Assembly (NCBI RefSeq): GCF_022664455.2
Contig: NZ_JAKRKC020000001.1
Coordinates: 4,965,001-5,029,000 of the forward strand
DNA: 64,000 nucleotides
Origin: Actinomadura luzonensis
GTDB taxonomy: Bacteria; Actinomycetota; Actinomycetes; Streptosporangiales; Streptosporangiaceae
Direction: 5' to 3'
Below the pieces are notes generated by a model. It was not told the DNA's origin and ran no database searches. It saw only the letters and a list, made by a program, of their open reading frames with translations. The first letter of the stretch is position 1. Every line of letters starts with the position of its first letter. Shown here piece by piece: positions 25,376 to 34,305 of the stretch. A program made the position numbers and the translations under genes.

Positions 25376-25663
25376 TCACCACCATGGCGACAGGAAGGGG
25401 CCCACGTAATACGGGGGAGGATTCACAGGTTGCGGCCGAGAACCTTTGGAGCTATTGCAGAACGTGCAAGCGGGTGCCGTGTTTGCATCCGTCAAGTCGC
25501 CTCCGCGAACTCTCGGATGAACATGATCGATGCTTGTTGCCGGGCTCGTTCGACACCAAGAACATAGCGGTCCCACACTTCCGGGACGGGCATTTACGCC
25601 GACATCATAATCGCGCAATATGTCCGCAGGAATACTCTTTCCTGCACCTGGCCCTCCGCTGGA
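25376..25663 (-). pseudogene. C-terminal HNH nuclease toxin module, decapitated
   Basis: This low-GC segment is in frame with the end of the IS630 transposase remnant but is of different origin. It encodes about 95 residues with an HNH zinc-nuclease signature: LCSWC, then ATSIDHVHPRVRGG (His and Asp of the active site), TDANTAPACTFCNSSKGSR (Asn and second Cys pair). It ends in a Pro-rich tail (PVNPPPYYVGPF). HNH domains at the extreme C-terminus are typical of polymorphic toxins. The N-terminal trafficking part is missing, replaced by transposase sequence, so the module is an orphan fragment followed by its probable immunity gene. Confidence 0.7.
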
Positions 25664-26475
25664 TCCGTACAGCAGCTTCAGGCGAGGGTGCTCGGCCAGG
25701 TAGGCGCTGACGGCCTTGGCGTGGTGGATGCTGTCGTTGTCACAGATCACCACGACCGCCGGAGCGGCCGGGAACGCGGCGAGCACCTGATCGAGCAGGA
25801 GCAGGAAGTCGGCCGCGCGCCGGCGACCCAGCCGATACACCCACCGACCGGTGGTCAACTCCAGCGCGCCGAGCACGGTGACCTGCCGGTTCTTGCCCGG
25901 CGTGAGAACCTCCGGGCGATGCGTGCGCAACGTCCAGCTGGCCCGCACATGCGACAGCCAGTGCACGTGGGTCTCATCGGCGGCCCACACCATCGCGCCG
26001 CGCGGCAGCGCACGCAGCCGGGCGGTGAGGTCGAGCAGGACCCGCCAGCGGTCCGGGTCGCCCTTGGCGATCAGCCTCGGGCGCCGCCAGATGGCCACCA
26101 GCCGCACCCGCCGATACAGCGTGCGGTGGCTCAGGGCGGGCCGGTTCAGGTACCGCCACAACCGGGGGATCGTCCATGGTCCCGGCCGAGCCAGCAGCGC
26201 GGCGATACGCTGCGCCTGCCATCGCGCCGGGGACGTCCGGGACGGGGACGGTCGGCCAGGCCCGCCACGCCCAGCCGGTTGAATCGCCCGATCCAGCGGC
26301 GCACCGTGCCCGGATCGTAACCGAGCAGGTCAGCGATCTGTGCCGCCGGCAGCCCGTGCAGCGACAACAGCACCATCACCGCCCGCGTCGCCTGCCACCA
26401 GCGGGCGCGTAAGGCCGCCTGTAGCTGCTCGATCGACGCGTCCGGAGCATTGGCGAACACGACAGGAGGGCGCAT
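25664..26475 (-). pseudogene. IS630-family transposase, frameshifted and 3'-truncated
   Basis: ATG 26475 begins a helix-turn-helix region typical of IS630: MVLLSLHGLPAAQIADLLGY and VRRWIGRFNRLGVAGLADRP. A frameshift near 26220 follows RPRPGRPRRDGR. The catalytic region then continues as ALPRGAMVWAADETHVHWLS (first Asp) and AVVVICDNDSIHHAKAVSAY (second Asp). Sequence ends at HPRLKLLYG, before the third catalytic Glu, at the junction with the HNH module. The element is thus dead by frameshift and truncation. Confidence 0.87.
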
Positions 26476-26756
26476 ACTGACCACGACCTCGCCGGGGCGG
26501 GAAAGACGGTCTGAGCAACCTTGATCCAACCCCCGGCGAGGACCCTGTTAACGCCTGTCCGCCTTGACGATCTCACGTCCCGTTACGCGCAGAACTTCTG
26601 GATACGCGCTTAGCGGAAGCTGTCCGGAAACACGAGTACCTCAGCCACAAGGCGGAGGGGCCGGGTTCACTCCGATGCCGAGTCAGTCTTCGGCCCGTTT
26701 CACGGCTGGCGGGGATTCTAGGCTCATGGGCCACCCATGTCCCGCTGGAGGCGTTC

Positions 26757-29060
26757 ATGTCCATGCCCCATCAACTGATCGCCAGGTGGGGAACCGGGCT
26801 GGCGCGGGCCCGCTGGGTGCAGTTCCTGCTGCTGCGCCCTGAACATCCCGGTCGCGGAAGCGGAGCGGGCACAACGCCTGAAGCGGAGGGACAGCCGGCG
26901 GGGCGGATGCTCGGCCCGGAGAATGATCGACACGCGAATGCTTGGAAAGACGTTCGGCGGCTCGGCGTGGTCTGGCTGGCGTACGCGTTCACGGCGCGGA
27001 ACCTGGTCAGGCTGTCGGTGCCGGCCTTGCTGGTGTTCCTTCCCCTCGGCATGGTCGCCGCATCCGCGCTGGTCGCGATCCTGGACGGGTCGGTAGCGCT
27101 GGTCAACGGCGGATTCGACCTCATCGGCTCACCTGGCGTGCCGGTACTGAGGTGGTCGGCGGCGGTGCTGGCCGCCACGGTGGCCGGGCAGATGGTGGTG
27201 CTGCCTGCGACGACCATGATCGCCGCTGGGCGGCTGGTCGGCAGGAACGTCCCCGCCTTGGCCGCGGTGCGGGCCGCGGCCCGGCGCTGGCCCGCGATGC
27301 TGGCCTTGGTCCTGGTCGGCGTGGTCGTGATCGTGGCGGATCTGTCAGCCGGTTTCGGCATTCTCATGTGGAACGGGGCGCAGGTCCCGGCCTATGCCGC
27401 CACGGTTCTGCTGCTCCTGTTCTCGCTGCCGTGCCTGCTGGCCGTGCCGGGCGTCGTGCTGGGCCGGCGGTCCGCGAGAAGCGCGCTCGCGCTCGCCTAC
27501 CGGCTGACGTTCAACGCCCCCTGGGCGACCGCCCTCACGCTGGCCTTCGGCGTGGTGCTCTTTCCTGCGCTGATCCAGCAGGTCCTGCAGTGGGCCACGT
27601 CCACGGCGCCCGTCCTGCAGGTCGGTACAGCCTTCGTTCTCGGCCTGCTCGCTGTGCCGTTCCAGGCAAGCGTGATCGCTCGCCTCTTCCTGCACCGCCT
27701 GGCGCTCGCGGGAATGATCGCCGAGCTCAGGGAGATCGCCGATGAGCTGCCGCCGAGCGCGCCACGTCGGGTCCGTCCCGTTCTGGTGCTTGCGGCGTTC
27801 CTCGCGCCGAGCCTGCTATACGGGGGCGCGGCGCTGGTCAACCCGCTCGGCTGGCTGGAGGTCTCCGAGACCACCGTCACGGCGAACCTGCCCCACGGTT
27901 CAGGGGACGAGGTGCCCGAGGTGGACGGCCGATCGCCGCGACCGAGCTTGGGTTCATCGGACCTGCGCGCCCTGTACGCGGGGCCGGGCGGACATCTTGT
28001 CATGCTCCTGGACGACTCCAGGGAGGCGAAGCTGCTGACCTGCGCGGACATCGTTTGTGCCCGCCCCCGGCTCTTCTGGGCCGAGCCGCCCGCAGTGGAC
28101 GGCGAGGGGCCGGCGGTCAGCGCCCAGCTCGCGGACGGGCGCGTCGCCGTGACGACGTGGGCGGTCGACGAGCAGTACCGATACGTCTACGACGAGAACT
28201 GGCGCGCCCGGCTCGGGCTGCAGATCTGCGATGCGACGGCGTGTGCGCCGGCTCCGGGCGGCAAGCCTTTGGCGGAGGTGGGGTGGGGCGGCCGCAACAA
28301 GGTGCTCGCGTTGGCGGCACGGCCGGCCGGCGGCTTGGTGGTCGCCCAGCTCAACGGGCTCCCGGCGGGGAGTGACGCCGATGAGGAGGAGCTCTCGCTC
28401 ACCACCTGCGACGATCCGGCGTGTACCCGTCCACGCATGAGGAAGGTCGCCAAGGTCCCCGTGAACACGCGTACGGGTGGCGGACGCGACATCATCGCCG
28501 CCGTCGCCCATGACGACCGCCCTGTCGTGCTCCGCCTGGATCAGGACAACGGTGCCATCCACCTGGTTTCCTGCGGTGACCCCGCCTGCACCAGGGCGAG
28601 CGTCGAGCAGCCCGTCGGGGAGAGCCAGTCCGGTTACCCGTTCGACCGTGGCGACCGGCCCCACGCCGAAATGGCCATCCGGGCGGACGGCCGTCCGCTG
28701 ATCGCCTACGACGACGGGGCCGAGGACGGGATCAAGCTGCTCGACTGCCGTACCCGTACCTGCTCACAGGCGGACACTGCCACGCTGACCTCACCTGACG
28801 AGCGTCCCGCGGGGCTGGCCATGGTGGTGGATCGGGCGGGACGCGCGTCGGTGGCGTTCCAGGAGCTAGGGCGCAAACAGATCATCCTCGCCACGTGTAC
28901 AGGAACACGCTGCACACGTACCCCGGTGACGACGATCCGGGGCGGTGGCGACCATGGCCTGACCGTCACGCTGGACGACCGCGACCGGCCGGTGCTCGCC
29001 TGGATGGACAGGCATGGGGACGATCAGGACCTTCTCGTGACCGTGCCGCTCACCCTGTAA
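26757..29060 (+). CDS. Large membrane protein with extracellular CxxxxC beta-propeller domain
   Basis: 767 residues from ATG 26757, behind CTGGAGG. After about 70 soluble residues comes a helical membrane domain with about seven transmembrane segments (roughly 75-350) that includes positively charged loops. A further helix (about 340-360) precedes a C-terminal domain of about 400 residues. This contains six regularly spaced CxxxxC motifs (LLTCADIVC, LQICDATAC, LTTCDDPAC, LVSCGDPAC, LLDCRTRTC, LATCTGTRC), each about 55-75 residues apart and each followed by a GRPLIAY-type strand. That is a bladed beta-propeller stabilised by disulfides, so it should face outside. The function is unknown. It is the largest intact gene in the island. 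Confidence 0.8.
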   Translation: MSMPHQLIARWGTGLARARWVQFLLLRPEHPGRGSGAGTTPEAEGQPAGRMLGPENDRHANAWKDVRRLGVVWLAYAFTARNLVRLSVPALLVFLPLGMVAASALVAILDGSVALVNGGFDLIGSPGVPVLRWSAAVLAATVAGQMVVLPATTMIAAGRLVGRNVPALAAVRAAARRWPAMLALVLVGVVVIVADLSAGFGILMWNGAQVPAYAATVLLLLFSLPCLLAVPGVVLGRRSARSALALAYRLTFNAPWATALTLAFGVVLFPALIQQVLQWATSTAPVLQVGTAFVLGLLAVPFQASVIARLFLHRLALAGMIAELREIADELPPSAPRRVRPVLVLAAFLAPSLLYGGAALVNPLGWLEVSETTVTANLPHGSGDEVPEVDGRSPRPSLGSSDLRALYAGPGGHLVMLLDDSREAKLLTCADIVCARPRLFWAEPPAVDGEGPAVSAQLADGRVAVTTWAVDEQYRYVYDENWRARLGLQICDATACAPAPGGKPLAEVGWGGRNKVLALAARPAGGLVVAQLNGLPAGSDADEEELSLTTCDDPACTRPRMRKVAKVPVNTRTGGGRDIIAAVAHDDRPVVLRLDQDNGAIHLVSCGDPACTRASVEQPVGESQSGYPFDRGDRPHAEMAIRADGRPLIAYDDGAEDGIKLLDCRTRTCSQADTATLTSPDERPAGLAMVVDRAGRASVAFQELGRKQIILATCTGTRCTRTPVTTIRGGGDHGLTVTLDDRDRPVLAWMDRHGDDQDLLVTVPLTL

Positions 29061-29603
29061 CGCCCCGAACTGTGAGCTTTTCATTCTGAGTAGCAACCTT
29101 CTTGGACGAGCTGCAGGACGCGGATGGTCTGCACGATCGCGGTGGCGCGGTGCGGGCACCGAGCAGCGCGGGTGAGGCCGGTATCAACCGGCCTGCTGGA
29201 TCGGCCAGGATCTACCGGTCTGGCAGCCGGACGAGGGATACGAACTCTACGTCGCCCTGATACCCGCCGCCCTGGAGATCCTCCGCGACGAGCAGATGAC
29301 CCGCATCGCGGCGGGCTCCTACTGGCCCTGGAGCCACCTGGGTGACGACGGCGCCCTGCCTCTGGACGCTGATATCGATGAATGGTGCCGCCAGTGGGGT
29401 CTGCAGCCGCCCCAGCGGCGACACGGTGGAGACGGCCGCGGTCCGGCCAGAACGCGTCTACCCCACCAAGCACCCGTCCGGTCCGAACTCGACCGACCAA
29501 GCGTCCACACGCCAGGAGATGCCTGAGCGCCGCAAGAGCACCAGCAGCGGGTCGCAGGCCGACAGCGGAAGGCCTGTGGCCAAGAGCGAGAGGAGACCCG
29601 GCC
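29061..29603. other. Gap without a supportable gene; possible gene remnant
   Basis: No frame here looks like a complete protein. On the plus strand, 29197-29420 reads as a plausible fragment (QPDEGYELYVALIPAALEIL, then AAGSYWPWSHLGDDGALPL) without a start and with a Pro/Arg-rich, unlikely continuation. It may be the tail of a gene destroyed by deletion. I recognise no family. Confidence 0.4.
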
Positions 29604-29819
29604 GTGAGCCACGGACAGCACCTCCGCGCGATCCCCGACCACGCCTACAGCGGATTGAGCTCGCACCAACGCACCCCGCCGCCCATCACCAAGGCGCCCG
29701 ATCCGCAACCGGAACTCGAGCCGGCCCCCGCTCCGGCGCGGGACTGCGGCGGCCTGGTCGACCTCGACGTCAACGTCGGCGGGCTGGTCGGGGTCGAGGT
29801 GTGCCTCCTGCGCCGCTAA
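29604..29819 (+). CDS. Small hypothetical protein upstream of integrase, 71 aa
   Basis: A GTG start at 29604 follows GAGAGGAG at 7-14 nt. The 71-residue product is polar at the N-terminus and ends in a short hydrophobic segment (GGLVDLDVNVGGLVGVEVCL) with one Cys near the end. Its position directly upstream of an integrase is where excisionase or other small genes sit in actinomycete integrative elements, but it has no helix-turn-helix. It may be a real small gene or a chance frame. Confidence 0.45.
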   Translation: MSHGQHLRAIPDHAYSGLSSHQRTPPPITKAPDPQPELEPAPAPARDCGGLVDLDVNVGGLVGVEVCLLRR

Positions 29820-29886
29820 GGAGCCTCCTCATGTCCCACCCTCGACAGATCCACGCCAGTCGCCCGACCACAGGCGGAGGCGCGTG

Positions 29887-31198
29887 ATGGCCTACTACCG
29901 GCGCCTGCCCTCGGGATCCTGGCAGGCCACCGTCTACGAACCCGACGGCCGGCGAGTCGCCGAAACCAACCGGCTCAAGTCGGTCGTCGAGGCGTGGGCC
30001 AAGAACCTGGAGGACAGGTACGCGCGCGGCGAAGTCCACGACCCGCGCGCCGGCGAGATCCCGATTCGCGACTGGTACGTACGCCAAGTGCCTGGAGTTG
30101 GGCGGCGGCGAGCTGTCCACCCTGGACAAGCAGGCGTCGCTGTGGGCGACCCACGGCGAGCCCGCCTGGGGCGACTGGCCGGTGAACGCGGTCAAGCGGG
30201 AGGACGCGGTCAAGCGGGAGGACGCGGTCGCCTGGGCGAAAGCGCTGCGATCGACGCGGCGCCGCAACGCCGGCAAGGCCAGCGACGCGCCGGCCCCGCT
30301 GCTGGCGCCGCGGACCATCCACGACATCGCGTTCGTCATGACCGCCCTGTACAAGATGGCCATGCAGGCACGGCCGCCGCTCGTCGACCACAACCCGTTC
30401 GAGCGGCTGCCGCTGCCGAAGGCCGAGCCGGGCGAGGTCGAGTTCTACGAGCACCGGCAGGCCGAAGCCCTGTATCGGGCGGTGAAGGCGCGATCCGGGG
30501 CTCGGTCGCGGCTGCTGGTCGAGCTCGGCATGGACGTGGGCTTGCGGCAGGGCGAGATCTTCGGGTTGCACGTCGACCAGGTGGACGTCATCCGACAGCA
30601 GATCGCGGTCGTGCACGTGATGACCCGGCACGGACTACGGCCCTACCCCAAGAGCAAGATGAGCCATCTGATCGTGCCGGTGCCGCCGGCGGTGATGGAG
30701 CATTGGGCGCCGCTGGTGTCGGAGACGGCGTGGGCCGTCGGCTGCACGTGTCCGACGATCCTGCAGGACGGCACCGTGCGGCCGGGCCGCGGCCCGTGCC
30801 CGGGACTGGTGTTCCCGGCGCCGGAGGGCGGGCCGATCGACGACGGTAACTGGCGGGACAGGGTGTGGTATCCGGCGGTGGGGCGGGCGCGGGTGTGCGG
30901 GCATCGGCCGTCGCAGGATTCGCCGTGGGCGGACGAGCCGCCGGGTAGCCGCCCGGACTTCTGTGATGTGTAGGCTGACATGGTCCCGAGGTGGCCGCCG
31001 CATGTGATGCGGCACACAGCGGCGTCGTAGTTGGTGCGAGCGGGTGCGAGCCTTCACGAAGTACAAATGCTGCTGGGGCACGAAGATCCTCGCACTACGC
31101 AGCGTTACGCTCACTTGACCCCGGGGGCGCACGACGTGGTGCGGCGTGCGCGGTCCGCTCAAAATGATCACGCACGTGCAACGCACGATGTCCGGTAG
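29887..31198 (+). pseudogene. Tyrosine recombinase (phage-type integrase), inactivated
   Basis: The N-terminal domain (MAYYRRLPSGSWQATVYEPD) is intact up to about residue 65; a frameshift near 30085 then moves to the frame carrying the core. The catalytic domain is recognisable: LLVELGMDVGLRQGEIFGL (first Arg), then the C-terminal HVMRHTAAS, LLGHEDPRTTQRYAHL (His-x-x-Arg region and Tyr). Two in-frame TAG codons interrupt it, at 30971 and 31028 (the second replaces an expected Trp). An exact 18-bp duplication at 30185-30226 repeats KREDAV. The adjacent tRNA-Val is the probable attachment site. With a frameshift and two stops, no active enzyme is made. Confidence 0.88.
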
Positions 31199-31204
31199 AA
31201 GCGG

Positions 31205-31235
31205 AAAACTCCCAGGAGAAGACCTCTCCTGGGAG
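31205..31235 (-). terminator. Terminator downstream of tRNA-Val(CAC)
   Basis: A perfect hairpin with arms CTCCCAGGAG and CTCCTGGGAG, followed on the minus strand by TTTT, 10 bp past the CCA end of the tRNA. It differs from the terminator at 19999-20035, as expected if the island brought its own sequence downstream of the restored tRNA end. Confidence 0.85.
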
Positions 31236-31244
31236 CGTTCTGCC

Positions 31245-31319
31245 TGGTGGGCGATACTGGGATCGAACCAGTGACCTCTTCGGTGTGAACGAAGCGCTCT
31301 CCCGCTGAGCTAATCGCCC
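31245..31319 (-). tRNA. tRNA-Val (CAC anticodon)
   Basis: The minus strand folds into a full cloverleaf: acceptor GGGCGAT/ATCGCCC, D-arm GCTC-GAGC, anticodon stem CTTCG/CGAAG with loop TTCACAC (anticodon CAC, reading GTG codons), T-arm CTGGTTCGATCCCAG, and an encoded CCA. It flanks the integrase pseudogene and is the probable integration site of the island. Confidence 0.95.
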
Positions 31320-31769
31320 TCCTGCCGGCCCCTCGCGGCGCCGACGGGAAAACCATACCGCACTCTGGCACCTGCTGGCGAAGCGAAGCGATCGGGTGGG
31401 GGCGCCGGGGGGAGGCTGGGGGAGGGATTCAGGGTGAAAGGCGGCGGTTGCCCACCGGCGACGGGGGTCGGTGACATACCATCGTCGTGTCCCGGAAGGC
31501 GGCGGTCGCGATCTTTCCTGAGAAACGTTCATGGCCGGCCGTTCCGGGGCAGGCTCGACAGCACGCAAAACCCTTGCAAATGCGACCCGGTAGATGCCGT
31601 TTAGCCAGGTAGATGCCTAAATGTCCAGCTGTGATGTGCGTTACAGAAGGCCCCTGAGGCGGAATCTTTCCTACAGGTTTCTTCGTTCCGCGTCATAGCT
31701 CAGGACGAAGTCCGTCAGAGCAGTGAAAGCCCCGAAGAGGGGACCTACGACGAAAAGGTTTGGCTGACG
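31320..31769. other. Intergenic region between tRNA-Val and ssgB
   Basis: No convincing gene is seen. The region must hold the tRNA-Val promoter (a possible -10 TATGGT lies on the minus strand at about 31353-31358) and the ssgB promoter and leader. I saw no riboswitch or strong palindrome. Confidence 0.45.
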
Positions 31770-32186
31770 ATGAACAGCACCACCGTCTCCGCCGAGCTTG
31801 GCCTTCGGCTTGTGGTCCCCGACCGTACTACCGTCCCCCTGCTCGCCGGACTGAGCTACACAGCCGACGACCCTTACGCCATCCGCATGGCCTTCCACGT
31901 AGGGAATGACGAGCCGGTCGAGTGGATCTTCGCCCGCGAGTTGCTGACCGTGGGCATCGTGAGGCGTGTCGGCGACGGCGACGTGCAGGTCTGGCCGGCA
32001 CGCGCCGATGGGGAGCGCACGCTCCACATCAGCCTCACGTCCCCGTTCGGCCAGGCCCTGTTCGAGGTGCCGCTGGCACCGCTCACCGAGTTCCTGCACC
32101 GCACGTACGAGAAGGTGCCGGCGGGGCGCGAGACCGACTTCATGGATCTGGACGCGGAGCTGACCAACATGCTCTGGCCGTCCTGA
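31770..32186 (+). CDS. ssgB: SsgB-like sporulation/cell-division regulator
   Basis: The 138-residue protein is an SsgA-like protein and matches SsgB best, including its near-invariant start MNSTTVSAELGLRLVVPDR and PYAIRMAFHVGNDEPVEWIF. It keeps the family motif FARELLTVGI and the C-terminal LTEFLHRTYEKVPAG. In Streptomyces SsgB recruits FtsZ to future sporulation septa together with SsgA. Its presence supports a sporulating filamentous actinomycete. The 450-bp upstream region is free of genes. The last 47 bp overlap the convergent DUF305 gene. Confidence 0.93.
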   Translation: MNSTTVSAELGLRLVVPDRTTVPLLAGLSYTADDPYAIRMAFHVGNDEPVEWIFARELLTVGIVRRVGDGDVQVWPARADGERTLHISLTSPFGQALFEVPLAPLTEFLHRTYEKVPAGRETDFMDLDAELTNMLWPS

Positions 32187-32835
32187 CCCCGGGCAGCGAC
32201 TCCAGGGCCGTGCGCATGCGGGCGATCTCGATGCTCTGCCCTGAGTACACGTCGCGGGCCAGCAGCCGCATGCGGTGGTCGCGGCCCCCGGCCAGCTCCT
32301 CCCCCGCCATCTTCACCGCGCCCTCGTGGTGGCGCGTCATGAGCCGCAGGAACAGCCGGTCGAAGGCGGGCCCGCGGGCGGCGCGCAACGCGGTCAGCTC
32401 CTCCTCGCTCGCCATCCCGTAGCCGGTGGCCGCCGCGCCGTGCTCGTGCGCGGCGGGCGCCGGGCGGCCCAGCTCGGCGAGCCAGCTCGTCATGGCCCTG
32501 ATCTCGGGGGTCTGGGCGGCGGTGATCGCGCGGGCCACGTTGCGCACGACGGTCGTCGTGGTGCGCGCCTCGACCAGGGACGTCATCTCCAGCGCCTGGC
32601 GGTGGTGCGGGATCATCGCCTCCGCGAAGCGCACGTCGGCGGCCACGGTCGGGCGCGGCGTCCGGCCCACCCGCTCCCCCGGCGTCGCCGTGCGCGCGGG
32701 CGCGCCGGGGCTGCCGGGCACGAGGACGGGCGCCCCGGTGCCGATCGGGGACGCCTGCCGCCCGGGCTCCGCGGCGCACGCGGCCAGGCCGGCGAGGCCC
32801 AGGGCCGTCACGATGACGAGCACCAATCTCGCCAT
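32140..32835 (-). CDS. DUF305-family lipoprotein
   Basis: Starting at ATG 32835, the protein begins with a lipoprotein signal peptide (MARLVLVIVTALGLAGLAAC, lipobox LAAC). A disordered Pro/Gly stretch leads into a DUF305 domain with its paired His motifs: FAEAMIPHHRQALEMTSLV and LMTRHHEGAVKMAGEEL. This four-helix ferritin-like fold occurs in copper-associated and other envelope proteins. It should be anchored on the outer face of the membrane. It is divergent from the LVIVD lipoprotein gene, about 80 bp apart. Confidence 0.92.
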   Translation of the reverse strand: MARLVLVIVTALGLAGLAACAAEPGRQASPIGTGAPVLVPGSPGAPARTATPGERVGRTPRPTVAADVRFAEAMIPHHRQALEMTSLVEARTTTTVVRNVARAITAAQTPEIRAMTSWLAELGRPAPAAHEHGAAATGYGMASEEELTALRAARGPAFDRLFLRLMTRHHEGAVKMAGEELAGGRDHRMRLLARDVYSGQSIEIARMRTALESLPGVRTARACWSAPRPDP

Positions 32836-32916
32836 AACTGTGATAAACGCCGTACGCGGCTGCGAACCTGCTGACATAGCTTCCATAGTGAGCTACGAGA
32901 CAAAGGGGAATGCGCG

Positions 32917-34305
32917 TTGATCTCTGCCACGTTGCGCGGAGCGGTGTCGGCCGCGGCGGTTGTGCTGCTGGCCACCGCGTGCGCGGGCGGCCCGCCGGCC
33001 TCAGGGGAGCCGGCCACCTCACAGCAGGAGACCAGCGCTCCGAACAGCACGTCCGCGCCCTCGACGGCCGCGGACGGCGTCACCACCAGCGACAACGTCA
33101 AGCAGGTCGCGCACCTGCCGCGGACGGCCCCGTTCGACGGGCGTGACGACATCAACACCGACCTGGCCTTCCAGGGCGACTACCTGTTCCAGGGCAACTT
33201 CGGCGGCTTCTCGATCTACGACATCAGCGAGCCCGCCAAGCCGGCGCGGGTCGCCCAGGTGGCCTGCCCTGGCCAGCAGAACGACGTCTCGGTGTACGAG
33301 AACCTGCTGATCCTGTCCATCGACGAGCCGGTGTCCGGGCCGGGCTGCGACGCCGACGACGACGAGCGGGCCTGGGAGGGGCTGCGCATCTTCGACGTCA
33401 GCGACAAGAAGAGCCCGCGTTACGTCGGCGCCGTCGCGACCGACTGCGGCTCGCACACCCACACCATGGTCCCCGCCGGGGACACGCTGTACGTCTACGT
33501 CTCCTCCCCCGGCCCCGAGCCGGACTCGCGGACCTGCCCGCCGCCCCACGAGCTGATCCAGATCGTGGAGATCCCGATGAGCGCGCCCCAGTCGGCGCGG
33601 GTGGTGGCCAAGCCCGACATCTTCCCGGAGCGGCAGCACTCCGACCTGGCCTCGGGCTGCCACGACATCACCGCCTACCCGGAGAAGAAGCTGGCCGCGG
33701 CCGCCTGCTTCGGCGACGGCGTGCTGCTCGACATCGCCGACCCCGTCCGGCCGAAGGTGCTGCAGCAGCTCACCGACACCCAGAACTTCTCGATCTGGCA
33801 CTCGGCGACGTTCAACAACGACGCCACCAAGGTCGTCTTCAGCGACGAGCTGGGCGGCGGCGGCCAGGCCACCTGCGACCGCAACACGCCGCGCACGAAG
33901 GGCGCGAACGCCGTCTACGACCTGGTCAACGGCAAGCTGGAGCTGCGCGGCTACTTCAAGATCCCGCGCGAGCAGCAGCGGGACGAGAACTGCGTGGCCC
34001 ACAACGGCTCGCTGATCCCGGTGCCGGGCAAGGACATCATGGTGCAGTCGTGGTACCAGGGCGGCGTGTCCGTGTGGGACTTCACCGACTCGGCCGCCCC
34101 GAAGGAGATCGGCTTCTTCGAGCGCGGCCCGCACCAGCCGCCCACCGTCGCGGGCTCCTGGTCGGCCTACTACTACAACGGCTACATCTACTCCAGCGAC
34201 ATCACGGAGGGCCTGGACGTCCTGGAGATCGACGACCCGCTCACCGACCCGGCGAAGAAGGTCGAGATGGCCGACTTCAACGTCCAGACCCAGAAGAGCT
34301 ACTAG
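32917..34305 (+). CDS. LVIVD-repeat lipoprotein
   Basis: The 462-residue product starts at TTG 32917, 8 nt behind AAGGGGA; no better in-frame start exists. The signal peptide ends in a lipobox (LLATAC). A Ser/Thr-rich linker precedes a beta-propeller of LVIVD-type repeats: GGFSIYDISEPAKPARVAQV, GLRIFDVSDKKSPRYVGAV, GVLLDIADPVRPKVLQQL and GVSVWDFTDSAAPKEIGFF. Conserved His residues (GSHTHTMV, SIWHSATF) are notable. It is an extracytoplasmic protein, probably a binding or scaffolding propeller. The divergent DUF305 gene suggests shared control. Confidence 0.88.
   Translation: MISATLRGAVSAAAVVLLATACAGGPPASGEPATSQQETSAPNSTSAPSTAADGVTTSDNVKQVAHLPRTAPFDGRDDINTDLAFQGDYLFQGNFGGFSIYDISEPAKPARVAQVACPGQQNDVSVYENLLILSIDEPVSGPGCDADDDERAWEGLRIFDVSDKKSPRYVGAVATDCGSHTHTMVPAGDTLYVYVSSPGPEPDSRTCPPPHELIQIVEIPMSAPQSARVVAKPDIFPERQHSDLASGCHDITAYPEKKLAAAACFGDGVLLDIADPVRPKVLQQLTDTQNFSIWHSATFNNDATKVVFSDELGGGGQATCDRNTPRTKGANAVYDLVNGKLELRGYFKIPREQQRDENCVAHNGSLIPVPGKDIMVQSWYQGGVSVWDFTDSAAPKEIGFFERGPHQPPTVAGSWSAYYYNGYIYSSDITEGLDVLEIDDPLTDPAKKVEMADFNVQTQKSY

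Larger units (their letters stand above)
20044..31319. mobile_element. Decayed tRNA-Val-associated genomic island, about 11.3 kb
   Basis: The segment is bounded on the left by a tRNA-Val 3' fragment with its terminator, and on the right by a complete tRNA-Val gene next to a tyrosine integrase pseudogene. This is the standard geometry for integration into a tRNA 3' end, with the element supplying the replacement 3' sequence and a new terminator. Contents are patchy in base composition, with lower GC around 21.0-21.7, 24.8-25.3 and 25.4-25.7 kb. It contains one intact and three broken transposase genes and several orphan genes. The inactive integrase means it can no longer move by itself. Confidence 0.7.

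Noticed and set aside
25376..26161. A single 261-residue transposase-nuclease fusion protein
   Set aside because: The transposase part lacks its N-terminal region and third catalytic residue, composition changes abruptly at about 25663, and the HNH domain fits a different gene. It is a junction, not a designed fusion.
31320..31769. Riboswitch or leader RNA before ssgB
   Set aside because: The gap is long enough, but I saw no recognisable aptamer core or terminator/antiterminator pair.
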